From: Gaeumannomyces sp. JS-464
Lineage: Eukaryota > Ascomycota > Sordariomycetes > Magnaporthales > Magnaporthaceae
Reading direction: 5' to 3'
Length of the DNA: 64,000 nt
Assembly (NCBI GenBank): GCA_002197995.1
Contig: NGZR01000003.1
Coordinates: 4,278,001-4,342,000, forward strand
Shown here piece after piece: positions 22,062 through 32,311 of the stretch. How positions within the stretch are numbered: the stretch's first letter is position 1; each line of letters starts with the position of its first letter. Below the pieces are notes generated by a model. The model did no database searches, was not told where the DNA came from, and was given only the letters and a program-made list of their open reading frames with translations. Both the position numbers and the translations under genes were made by a program.

Positions 22062-24136
22062 CTAGGGTTTCCGGCGTCGAACCTTGAGGGTGTCCACATC
22101 GGGGGCGCCATACTGCCCACGAACCACTTGTTTGGAGGACGCTCCGCGATGGGCTGTATCTCGTAGTGCAGGGCAATGTACGCCAGGGTGAGCTTGAGTT
22201 GGTTGGCCGCGAAGAAACGACCGGGACTGGGATATCGCTTCAAGTTAGTCGCTGTTCGGCCACGATTAGGGGTGTATTCGGGCAGGATAGAAATATCCAG
22301 ACGTCAGAGACTTGACCTACCAGGCATTGGGGCCATGCGAAAAGGCTAGAAACGTGGGGAGGTAGACACCAGCGCCTGCGGATGCTGCTTCTGCTGCTCG
22401 CCCGGAGCTTCGACGAACCGAAAGGGCCGGTACTCGGATGCGCCGGGGTACACGTCCTCGTCGCGGTGCACGCTGTACGCCTGGAAGCCGACGTTTGCGC
22501 CGGGCGGCAGGAGCGTGCCGTCGGGCAGGCGCACGCCGCCTGGCGCGACGACCGACTTCATGACGCCGCGGGCGACGAAGCCGCTGAGCCGCATGCTCTC
22601 GCGCAGGGCCGAGTCGACACGGCGGAGGCGGGCCAGCGCGGCCTTGGACGCCCACGCCGGCGTGGTGACGGTGGTGGTGGTGGTGGTGGTGGCAGTGGCG
22701 TTTTCTTGCTGTTGGAGGACCTCGTCGCGCATGGCGTCGAGCCACTCGGCGCTGTGCGCGGGGGAGGCGGCGAGGTCGAAGAGCGCGTTGGTCATGCTGA
22801 TGACGGACGACTGGATCGCGGCGAAGCACAGGCATGCGAGGCGGCCGGCCATGACCTCGGGGGACAGCTCGGCCGGGTCCCAGTGGGCCTTGGCGTGGGA
22901 GATGGCCCATTCGAAGTAGTCGTTCTGAAGGGGTGGTTTTGGGGTGTCAGAATAGGGGATAACAAGAGCAGTAATCATCTTGGATTTCTTTTTTTCTCGT
23001 ACTCTTCGTCTCAGACTGTAGTGGGCCTGCTTGTCGTCCGACTCGCCCAATCGTTCTCTTATCAGGGGCATGATGTGCTTGGCAATGGTTCGGTAGAGCA
23101 TCTTGTCATAGGCAGTAACGATCGGAGCAAAAACGCTGGTATGGGCAAGGCAGCAGTCGATGTTAGTAACAAAAAAGGTGTTGGTAGGATAACTCTCGGA
23201 CTACCTATGATCAAATCATTCACAACCCCAAAAACGCGGTGTGGCAGAGGTCCTCCCAAGTCACCAGGGAGCACAACATGGTACTCACGGCTTGAGGAAT
23301 CCCGGGAGCAGGTTGAGAACGGCCGCAGACACGACCACATTCTTGTCGAACCGGCGAGCGCAGCTCAGAAACTCGTCGTCGCGGCACAGCTCCTCGCCGA
23401 CGAGCACGCGCACCGACAGGCGCGAGATGACGTCGAGCATGGTGTCGTAGACGCGCACCTCGCGCCACCCGCCCGTCTCGACGCCCCAGCGCTCGCGGAA
23501 GCAGCGGTCGAGCTCGTCGGCGATGTCGGCGGCGAAGGAGCCCAGCCGGTGCGTCAGCTCGCGGCGGATGACGCCCGGGTGGACGGGCTCGCGCACGATG
23601 CTGGGGTGAGGGAACGTGTGGTCGGCCTCGAGGAAGCGCCGGTTCACCTCGGTCTGGCTCAGCACCGAGTCCGGCTGCTCGAGCAGCCACCGCACCTGCG
23701 ACGGCGGGAGCACCACCTCGGGCCCCGTGAGGACGTGGGGCAGGACGTATGCCTGGTTCCTTTTGGAGTACTATATTAATTTCCCGAGACGATCGCGTCG
23801 TGGTCGCGGTTGTTTAGCTTGTTAGTGGACCTGTTTGGTTGCGGAAAGAGAACGAGCCAGCATGCAACCTAGCAAACGCCACCCGCTCACCTTGTAGTAT
23901 CCCTCGTCCATCAAGGCCTTCATTCCACAAATACTCCTGAGGTTCGCCCTGGCGCGGGATAGTGGCCCACCAGTCGACTCGACGCCCGCCCACGGCAAAT
24001 TAGCGGGGATGGAAGCGTTCGAGCAGAGGCGCCACGCCAGGTTCACCAAAATGATCACCGGCACCAAGATTGTGCCAACAAAGAGTACCCCCATCAATAC
24101 ATGCGGGCCAAACGCCAGCAGGGCCATTTTGGACAT
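22062..24136 (-). CDS. Cytochrome P450 monooxygenase (ent-kaurene-oxidase-like architecture)
   Basis: A membrane-anchored heme-thiolate oxygenase: the N-terminus has one hydrophobic span (VLMGVLFVGTILVPVIILV). The K-helix ExxR appears as ALRESMRL and the heme site as FSHGPNACPGRFF, with the cysteine codon split by an intron at 22227-22320. Other introns fit at 23771-23890, about 23111-23288, and 22925-23002 (78 bp, stop-free). The GYYK..YSKRNQAYVLP start and ACPGRFFA heme loop resemble fungal diterpene-type P450s such as ent-kaurene oxidases; the substrate is unknown. Single-base deletions are implied at about 22350 (TTTC-TAG) and in the C5 run near 22105, after which the protein ends DTLKVRRRKP and stop at 22062. 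The exon 2/3 junction near 23107 is also off by one. A threonine run coded by a (GGT)n tract at 22670-22692 lies before the K-helix. No biosynthetic cluster partner is adjacent. Confidence 0.88.
22670..22692. repeat. GGT trinucleotide microsatellite in the P450 gene
   Basis: About seven GGT triplets in a row encode a threonine run on the minus strand. Length variation here would keep the frame. Confidence 0.8.
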
Positions 24137-26071
24137 CTTGAAGGAGACACAAGACGATGGCTCATCCGCCCAGTCAAAGGTAGACTCATGGAAGATGGGG
24201 AGATGGGCCCAGAAGCGGTCTTTATCCGGACAGGAGACGAGGCGATGAGATTATACCAGGATAGGAGTATCGTATCTAGAGGGCAGGAGAGCCACAAGAC
24301 AAGAATGGGGGATAATTTGAGTTCTGATTGCTTTCTTTCTTGGAAGCTGTATCACTGACGGAAACGGCACTGGACGTTGCTTTTGAGGGTGTTGGCCCCC
24401 TGAAAACATACATCCGAGAAAAAACGGACAAGGCAACCCACTATCCTTGCACTTTTGCTTTGCTCCGGCTGCCCAGATCCGCTTCCCGTGCGGGATGTCT
24501 GGCTGCTACTGGGATTGCTGTGATTGGGGATAATGTCAACGACCGGACGAATAGAATGCTGCTTTACACGGAAAGAGAAAATTTCACGCCCTGAGAGCCC
24601 GAACTCCTCAAGGCACGTCCCAAATAACACAGGAGAATCGGTGTTATTTTAGGCCTAAAAGCACTAGGAAACACAGAATGGATGGCCGCGAACCCCGAAG
24701 GCTTTTCGAGACCGGTCGGCTTGTTCCAGAAAAGGCCAAGGCACAGATGCCGTTCTGGCCACGCGTTAGAGCGGGTTCACATCGTGGGGGACTCAGCGCC
24801 GGGTGCAACAAGCAAAGAAAGAAGCAACATGGACATGCAATCTCCACCATGGCGGGCTGAGCCTGATGGATCGTCGGCAGGCATTGACCAATAGGGAGGC
24901 CAGGTGAGCCAAATAGTTCGCGAGCGTCGAGATCGAAGGGGGAAAGTGATCGACACCAATCTACCGTCTTGACCCTGGCGCTTGCCGAGGCCCCAAATGT
25001 GCAAGGCCAAAGATGGGAAACAAAAAGATGCGCCCAATCACAGACACCACGCAGAAACCCGTGCAACGCTCACGTCAATAGAGGCACAGAATATTCGAGA
25101 CGAGCGGCTGCATCTCCCGAGGCACAGCTTGTGATCTAGCAAAGCGGAAAGCACAGTCACGTCACAGGAAGACAGAACAGCATCGGATGGGCCACCCCTG
25201 CTTAGCCCAATCCAGATACATGTGCATGTGGCGTTGTCGGCTTGATTATCCGCTTGTGGTCGCCGATCAGGGTCCTGCGAGATCGAGGGGGTGGATGCAT
25301 ATTTTGAAAAGGAAGGTTCCACCATTTGTTCAGCTGAGGACAGGGGCTTTCCTGTCCATTGACCATCCAGTCTTGACTGGGCGCGGCTCTGCCTCGTATT
25401 GGCCGCATCGTCCTTCCCCAAAAGCAACCAGGACGCAGCACCAGCTAGACCGCCGAGCGTGCCGAGACATTACGACCAGCCGGATAGACCTGCCGCATCC
25501 AGGTGCTGAGAGCGAAACAAAAGAAAGCTAGACCGGGGAGAGGAATGCGCATGGTAGACAAAAGAATCCAAGACAAGCCTCAAAAGCAACGTGCTGGCCA
25601 ATGATAGACGCGAACAAGCTCGTGTCTTGTGCCAAGATGTCAGCCACATTATTTCCCTCCGGTCAGTTGCTATCGACCAGGTACCTTGTCTAGCAATATT
25701 TGGCTCCCATCCCAGATATGGACGGCTTTGGAGAGGGAGCCGTCCAACCGCGCCTTGGCTCCTCCTGTTTATTTCCAACCCTGGCTATTGCTGTGCTGGT
25801 TGTTGCCCCAAGGTTTCCGCACTTCTGACAGCCAACAGCGGTCGGCCTCGGCTTGTTGTTGGCTTGCTGTGGACTGTCGTCGAGGGTCCGGACGATAGCG
25901 ACCGCCCGAGAAGGCAACGACATATCACCACGGTCTTCGGCCCGCCTCTACCATCTCACTCCCTTTCTCGCAAGAATAGTTCTCCTCCTTCAGCACACAG
26001 CCAGCCACTTTGTGTGAGAGCCTGGTCCACTTTCCACTTTCCACAGCCATACTCCCTTCCGCAGGAACGCA
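24137..26071. other. Intergenic region between the P450 and hydrophobin genes
   Basis: No gene is recognised in 1.9 kb. The P450 and hydrophobin genes are divergent, so both promoters lie here. The last 150 bp before the hydrophobin ATG is C/T-rich, as is common in fungal leaders. Confidence 0.45.
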
Positions 26072-26654
26072 ATGAATCTGCTCCAGACCCTCGCCTCCGC
26101 GGCGGCGGTGGCCATTCTGTCCGGCCCCGCCGCCGCGACGCCGCACCCGCAGCCCGAAGCGGCAGCGGCGAAGTTGCCCGGGCTGTCTATCGTGGACCCG
26201 CTGCTAAACCTGCTGGCCATGCCGCCGCCCAAGCTGCTGCGCACCACTAAACCGTCGCCCGAGTGCACGGCCGTCAACGGCGGGGAGCTGCAGTGCTGCC
26301 GTGGCATGGTTGCCGGGGACCAGCAGCTCGTCGTCTGGCTAGCCAAGATATACGGGTACAACCTCAATCCCAATGATATCAACGGGCTGAACTGTATGTC
26401 TTTCTCTCTCTCTCGTCCACCTCTCCTCCTCCTGGTGTACCTTTTTGCGCTGGAAAGGAGTTTTGGAGTTGTGCTAATCGATCAACATCCGATCCTACAG
26501 GCGATGGCGAGATTGCCACCTGCCCTGGCGTCAAGGTCTGCTGTCAAGCCACAGCTCTGGTAAGCCAATGACCTCAATGGTAGACACTCGATGTGTGCTA
26601 ACCAAAATCACACAGTCGCCGCTGTTATCCCTGTGGTGTCAAGACGCCAAATGA
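26072..26654 (+). CDS. Hydrophobin, class I-like
   Basis: Hydrophobins coat aerial hyphae and spores as amphipathic films. The ATG at 26072 starts a signal peptide (LASAAAVAILSGPAAATP). Introns fit at 26394-26500 (GTATGT donor) and 26560-26615 (GCTAAC branch), giving 139 residues. The eight cysteines fall at 65, 75, 76, 108, 115, 121, 122 and 135, that is C-x9-CC-x31-C-x6-C-x5-CC-x12-C, ending QDAK. The 31-residue third-to-fourth-cysteine loop indicates class I. The x9 first gap and the short x6 fourth gap lie outside the usual class I ranges. The frame is intact. The mature N-terminus is Ala/Pro-rich. The first intron splits the codon of Cys4. Confidence 0.92.
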
Positions 26655-26996
26655 TTGGGAGTAGAGTTGAGGCCTCCGGTGTGAAGAGCAGATGGTGCGG
26701 AAAGGGATATGCTATACCAAGGATGAACGTTGCTATCGTAGAAGAGCGGATATAAAAAAAAAAACAAAAACATGACGAACAAGAAGAAGTTCTGAATGCA
26801 AAGACCGCTCCTCTATCTCTAGGAATCATTTAGACAAAGCGGAATCATGGCCTCCCAAAAATCCCTTTGCCGAACCGCTTTTTTGCTTTGCTTGCTCCTC
26901 ACAACCTGCCATGCAGAGTATAATAATAGTACATTCATCAGAGATATAAATACCGTGAACCGGGAGCAAATAAGGTGGTATCATGGTATTTGCGCT

Positions 26997-28466
26997 TATT
27001 TCTGGCGCTTTAGCGTTTTGATTGCCATTTCGATCAGGCCGTCCTTGGCCTCGCAGTCAGGGAAGTGACTTATAGCAGCGATAGCCTGCTCAGAGTAATC
27101 CTGGGCCAGCGCCCGCGTCTGTTCTATGCCGTCGCTCGCGAGGACAATCTCCCTTGCCTGCAACACTGAGTCAGTTTATGGTTGCGTTTGTCAGGGGAAC
27201 TGGGCAGAACTCACTCTCACAACATCCCCTTCCTGTGAGAATTTCCTCCCACAAGCTCCCCAAGCTCCGGGTGTGTCTTCCAGGCAAAAAGTAGCGGCGC
27301 GGTGGCCAGGCCCAGCTCGAGGTCCGCGCCTGCGGGCTTCCCTAGCTCGGTGGCGGAGCGCGTGTAGTCGAGCATGTCATCGACCAGCTGGAAGGCCAGA
27401 CCGAGGTTCCGGCCGTAGGCGTATGCGGCGTCGACCGTCGTGGCGTCGGCGGAGCCCAGGAGGGCGGCGGCGCGGCAGCTCTTGCTGATGAGCGAGGCGG
27501 TCTTGAGGTACGTCTTCTGCAGGTAGTAGGCCAGGGCGTCCTCGCTCCAGCGGGGGCGGGACTCGTCGCGCGTCGTGTTCTTGAGCTGCATGAACTCTCC
27601 CTCGACCAGGTTTGCGATGACGGTGGCCAGCAGCTCTGTGACCTCGGCGTCGCGCAGGCGAGCCAGCGCAACCGAGGCGCGGCCGAGCAGGAAGTCGCCG
27701 CCCAGAACGGCCATTTTGTTGCCGAACTCGAGGTTGGCCGAGGGGGACCCGCGCCGCGAAACGGAGTGGTCGATGACATCATCGTGTAGTAGCGAGGCAG
27801 TATGGATCAGCTCGGCGATCTCGGCTAGCCGTCGCTGGGACGGGAGGATGTCCGGGTCGCCTTCGAGGGCGGCGGCAGAGGGGGAGGGGGAGGGGGTTGT
27901 GGGCGCCGCGGCCGCGGCGCCGAGGGGTTGACGTCGCCGAGGATGCCGAGCGGGGTTATAGGGGTATCGATGCCGGCGGCGGCGGCGTCGACGTAGCGGT
28001 TGCGGGGTGCCTTGGGGCAGAGCGAGGTTGCACGCGACATGAGCAGGACGATCAGTGGGCGAACATGCTTGCCCTCGGCCTGGGTATAGTACTTCGCGAC
28101 ACGGTCGAGTGAGGGGTGCCCGGAGCCGAGCAGCTGGCGGATGTTGCCGGTCAGAAACTCCATCTCCTTGGCCACGATCCGCAGCGGGTCGATTCCGAGG
28201 TTGCTCTTCGCCGCCCGCGAGATGGCATTGGAAACAACGTTGCCCGCGACAGACACAGCTGCCGCCCATGCCGACGATCTCCTGTTGGACGAGTGGTAGA
28301 GCGCCGTGCTCTCGTGCTGTGCCCGCCGTGTCCTCCACTGCCCCGCCCACTGCTGTGTCCTCAAGCACGCCAGGCAGGGGGAGGGCCGGGTCGGGCGCAT
28401 GTGCAGCCGGGCGCCGCCGGCACCAGCGGCGCCGCGCACGGCCGAGGGTCCCGCTCGGAGCTGCAT
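26997..28466 (-). CDS. COQ1: Polyprenyl (hexaprenyl/decaprenyl) diphosphate synthase of ubiquinone synthesis
   Basis: The enzyme makes the long isoprenoid tail of coenzyme Q in mitochondria by chain elongation of farnesyl/geranylgeranyl diphosphate with IPP. The two aspartate-rich Mg2+ sites are seen as LLHDDVIDHS and LVDDMLDYT, with GGDFLLGRASVALARL and GEFMQLKNT between them. The N-terminal 80 residues are Arg/Ser-rich and suit a mitochondrial targeting sequence. The ATG at 28466 (MQLRAG) is chosen as the one before this presequence. One 57-bp intron fits at 27158-27214, after which the protein ends IKTLKRQK and stop at 26997. Single-base shifts are implied near 27900 (repetitive GC-rich, Ala/Pro-coding stretch) and near 27250 (GGGAGGAAA). 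It is divergent from the Vma12-type gene, with about 520 bp between starts. Confidence 0.9.
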
Positions 28467-28983
28467 GGCGAGAGGTGCACCGTGTAAAGAGGCCCAATTG
28501 ATGCAAGGCCTCACCTCGTGTGAATGTACGACATGAAAGAGGGTTCGCTGGGCGTCTCGGATCGCAAGCGAGCGTGTTGAGGCCGGGCGCGGTGTGGCAG
28601 CGTCGGTATCACGTCGGGTCAGATGCGGCGTTCCGGGAAATCTCGAAAAAAATCTGGACGACTGATGCGCTGACGCTATTTTTTTTTTTCTGTGCTTCCC
28701 CTCGGCGACGACGGGCCCTTGCTCCAGCCCCTCATCCCGACTGGAGCTGTCAAGCGTTGCGTGGGCCCACACCCCATGTCGACGGGGCTAGGCCAAGAAT
28801 CCGATCGGCTGGGACTGGACGGGATGCAATCATTGTCGTCCTTCGTCAGCCCGGCCAGGCATTGCACCGAGGGGGATTGTTGCGTCCATCTGCATCTCGA
28901 CCAGGCGGGGAGCGATTCATGAAGACCCATAGGTATCCTCAATCCACCAGGTGCTAGACACCAGCCCACGGCCGCCCGCGACC
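28467..28983. promoter_or_regulatory. Shared divergent promoter region of COQ1 and the Vma12-type gene
   Basis: The two housekeeping genes start in opposite directions from this interval of about 520 bp, so it must hold both promoters. No specific binding site is claimed. Confidence 0.5.
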
Positions 28984-30039
28984 ATGGTCCTCCTCACAGT
29001 CACCTGCCCGATCCTCGAAGCGATCCAGGAATGGCGCGACCGAGCACCAGACGAGGACCTGCCCCGACAAGCAGATGGCGAACCCTCGCTTTCCGATCCC
29101 GCCGTGGGCAAGCCCATATCGCACGGCCAGATCATTGAACTGCGAGACCGTTTGCGAGAGAAGGGTTGCGACAGCTTCAGCCTCGAACGACTACTGGTGG
29201 GCTCGATGGTGTTTGTTCCGCCTCCGCCACCAAAGCCTGAGCATGTAGGAGCAACGGATACTTAGTGCCACACGTCGCAGAACATGGATCCAAGTTTCCC
29301 GCTGACGCAAGCCCGCCTACAACCTGGACAGACCGACGAGTACAAAGCCCTAATGGCCCGCCTCCGTCGCGACGAAGAAGCCCGCGCATACGAGCGGATG
29401 GTCAAACCGCCCAAAAACCCAGCCGACTCCCTACACTCCCCGCATCGTTTCTCCGCCTCCGCCGCCCAGGCGTCCTCGTTCGCGGCCGTGAACCGCCCCC
29501 AGCGGCAATCCGACGTCGGCGACGGTGAGGATGAGGTGACGCTTGGCGACGTGCATCGCCAGCTTGTGCTGGTTCTTAACTTCCTACTCAGCATCTTCGG
29601 TGTGGCGGGGACCCTTTGGGTGCTGGCGCGCTGGTGGAGCACGCCCGCGCGGCTGCTGCTTTCCATGGCTGGAGCCGTCGCAGTAGGTGTCGCCGAGGTC
29701 GGGGTCTACTATTTCTACGTCTGGCATCTTACCGACGCGAGCAAGAAGGATAAGAAGCTCAAGGAGCAGAGGAAGGTCGTACAGAGCTGGGTCGTCGAGC
29801 CGTCGGAGCCGAAGGTGGCATTGCTCGATATGGCCAACCCGGACCGTTTGGGAGATGGCCGGCAGTACGCAGAAGAAAGAAAGCATGATCATGTGCGTCA
29901 GGGCTATTCCCGTGTCGATCTCTTATTTAATTGTCCATCCAGGGCTGCACCTATTTTGAGCCTTGCTGGCTTTGCTCCACTCGGCGACAGCAAGCGATCA
30001 CGTGCCAACGCGAGCACCAGGAGTCTGTTTGTCAATTAA
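28984..30039 (+). CDS. VMA12: Vma12-type ER assembly factor of the vacuolar ATPase
   Basis: Vma12 works with Vma22 in the ER to assemble the V0 part of the vacuolar proton pump. The first exon from the ATG at 28984 (MVLLTVTCPILEAI) carries the family N-terminal region and ends LLVGSMVFVPPPPPKPE. The second part continues with DEYKALMARLRRDEEARAYERMV, a hallmark of fungal members. Two hydrophobic spans follow (LVLVLNFLLSIFGVAGTLWVL and LLLSMAGAVAVGVAEVGVYYFYV), then a Lys-rich cytosolic tail. An intron starts at 29245 (GTAGGA); its acceptor is at 29280 (36 bp, in frame) or 29311 (67 bp, typical size but frame off by one). The last 50 residues after KVALLDMANPD look atypical and an unrecognised intron or frameshift there is possible, so the end is uncertain. 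Confidence 0.8.
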
Positions 30040-30352
30040 CGCCACACGTCATGTCGCGACCCCGCTTTGCTGCCCGACGCGTCGCGCAATTCGCGTCTGG
30101 CGCCTGCAGCAGCCACTCGCCTCGGAACTTGGGAGCTAGTGGGCCTCTTCGTCCCCCATCACCGTCCAACGGACTTGATTTTGATGTCATTCAATCCCAA
30201 CCCAACCTGGACCCATCATGTCGATTGATACCGGAAAATATCACCAGACTCCAGCTTTACCAAGGCCAGGCTTGCTTTAACCTTCTCTGCCACGGCCGAG
30301 GCGTTCAGTTCGAGTGTCGTTTGTGGCCCTAAGGATTCCCGGGCCTCCCACG
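30040..30352. other. Short intergenic region
   Basis: This 313-bp interval separates two genes on the same strand. Nothing is recognised beyond probable 3' and promoter sequence. Confidence 0.4.
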
Positions 30353-31231
30353 ATGTCGTAAGTGACGGCACGTCTCGAACTCCATCAGGACGACTTCCAT
30401 GTTAATTCGATGTGCTTAGTCCCTCGCACCCCGCAAGCCATCCGGTAGCTGTACCAGAACCATATGCCGTGCCGGCGCGTCGACGACCACTTGTGACATA
30501 TGGGAAGCGGAAGCCTGCGCCACGAGAGACGACACCACCTCCCAAGAAGCGTCGGCTAGAAACTCCTGCCGAGCGAAACCGTCTCCGATCGATGACACAT
30601 GCATAGTGGTCGCAACATTGCCACACCGACGCCTCCGACGAGTCCACCCAAATCATCCATCCTGCGATACTTCAAGAAGGTCGCCAGCCCAACCTCGACG
30701 TCGGAGCGGTCCCTCACCCCTGCATCCGCCTCGCAAACGCCGGCTTCGACACCGTCAGTATCACCAATAAAAATCGCGACTCCAGAGTCAAGGCCAAGGA
30801 GTCGTAGGAGGTTGACGACACGACCCTTCGCCGGCCTGGATGCGGTCAGCGTGCACGAAAACGAACGATCCCAAGACCATAACACCCCTGGGACAGAGGG
30901 ACATGCCACCGATCCCTCGGGCGAGTCCCCACCGCGGTCGATAGCTTCCGATAGCAGCACACTCAGAGATACTTCGGCAAACAAGACCAAGCCGGCGTGC
31001 AACTGCAGCGACGGGCCATGTCGCCACACCCGGCGAACACGGTCTAAGCGAGCCGGCCATAAGTCGCCTACGGCTACGGTGCAGATGACGCTCAACCTTT
31101 CGACGCGTGACGCCAGCATCAAGCAGTGCAGGGAATGCGACATGCTCTACAACCCGCTGCACCCAAGCGACGTCAAGCATCATGCCAGGCACCACGCATC
31201 GGTGATCAAGATGAAGGCGACGGCGGGCTGA
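30353..31231 (+). CDS. ECO1/ESCO-type zinc-finger protein lacking the acetyltransferase domain
   Basis: ECO1 acetylates cohesin during replication. The start resembles fungal ECO1: a 5-bp first exon (ATGTC at 30353-30357), an intron at 30358-30419, then MSPSHPASHPV.., RRRPLVTYGKRKP and a KKRR basic patch. A PIP-box-like SSILRYFKKV, which would bind PCNA, lies about 25 residues after a frameshift at about 30600. A disordered Ser/Thr/Pro region follows, then ATVQMTLNLSTRD and the ESCO-type finger CRECDMLYNPLHPSDVKHH (C-x2-C-x13-H). The frame stops at 31229-31231, just after the finger. The roughly 180-residue GNAT domain that should follow is not visible in any frame downstream. Either this is a truncated gene, a stand-alone finger protein, or an assembly fault. 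Confidence 0.72.
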
Positions 31232-32311
31232 TAGTTGGAGACGAGGTCCACTGTTTGACGACCACGCCGAAACCCCGGATGCGCCCTGAACTGCGACGCC
31301 TTGGAGCCTCGACTCCACAAGCGGCTATGGGCGCTGCATCCCGAGGACTTATTGCCTGTTTCCTCTTCGCTACTCAGAATGCCACCTTGTCCGGTCAGCT
31401 TCCTCCCGCTTTCGACCGGAGATTAGACGCCTGCGGACAGTGACCCTGTGAAAAAAAAACAGGAACCAGCCTACCAGCGCTTCCAAATCTGGGAGCCGCT
31501 GTGCTGAAAGGCCTTACGTTATCAAAACCCCGAGCTCACTCTGTGGCTGTCGGGCTGTTGTGCATCTTTGGCCAAATGCGAGCGATCTGGGACATATCGA
31601 ATGCTCAAGAAGAGTGTCTGACAGCCCACATCGAGCCAGGTCTTCCGCAGAGAAAGAAGACAGGGGCCTTTCGAGTAGGCAGAGATACCCAGGCCCAGGG
31701 ATAATTCCCCTTGCATCAAGGGAACTTGTACACTCGACAACGAAAGATGTTGCTAATGAATGAGAATATGTAACTCGGAATCAACCCCAGAATGGGTTAT
31801 TACATCTCTGATGGACTTGCTTCATTTCGCTCCACTCCGACTGTGAACCCGATCTGTGATTATCAGGAGTGTGCAAGTGGCCGATGTTTTAGCCCATGAA
31901 GGCTGGTACTTTTACTTCACCTTGCAGCCTTTTCTCTCTTATATTTCGCGAAGCTCCTCTTCCGTATCGCATCCTTAGCACGCCGCCCCCAAATCGATCC
32001 GCTTCAGCTCAAGATCGAGATTTCCGAGATCCGAGAATCCGAGGAGGGCAGATCTCTTGTCCAATCAGCATCATAGAATGCTGGCCACCCAGCCTATTTG
32101 GGCCATTCCACGCAAGCTCTTGAAAGAGGGGCGTGGTGCAACACATGGGTTATGACATCACGGCTCCCAGGCCTGCGTGATGACGGCACTGCGAGTTCGA
32201 CCGCGAATCGCTGTATTTTTCTGCGCTTTGGGTTCGAGCAAAAACTCTTCCTGTCAGACTGAAACTATAATTGCTTATCTTTGCGATAGTCAGATCTCTT
32301 CGTAGCCAGCA
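31232..32311. other. Intergenic region, no acetyltransferase domain found
   Basis: I looked in all frames for the missing ECO1 catalytic half and saw nothing like it. No other gene is recognised. The final 300 bp is likely the promoter of the next gene. Confidence 0.5.

Noticed and set aside
22382..23779. A 465-codon plus-strand frame
   Set aside because: It is antisense to the P450, whose heme and ExxR motifs and introns are clear on the minus strand. GC-rich third positions keep the opposite strand open.
26847..27068. Short frame with a signal-peptide-like start (MASQKSLCRTAFLLCLLL)
   Set aside because: It overlaps the 3' end of COQ1 in antisense and its later part is plainly the complement of COQ1 codons. 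A real small secreted peptide is not excluded but is not supported.
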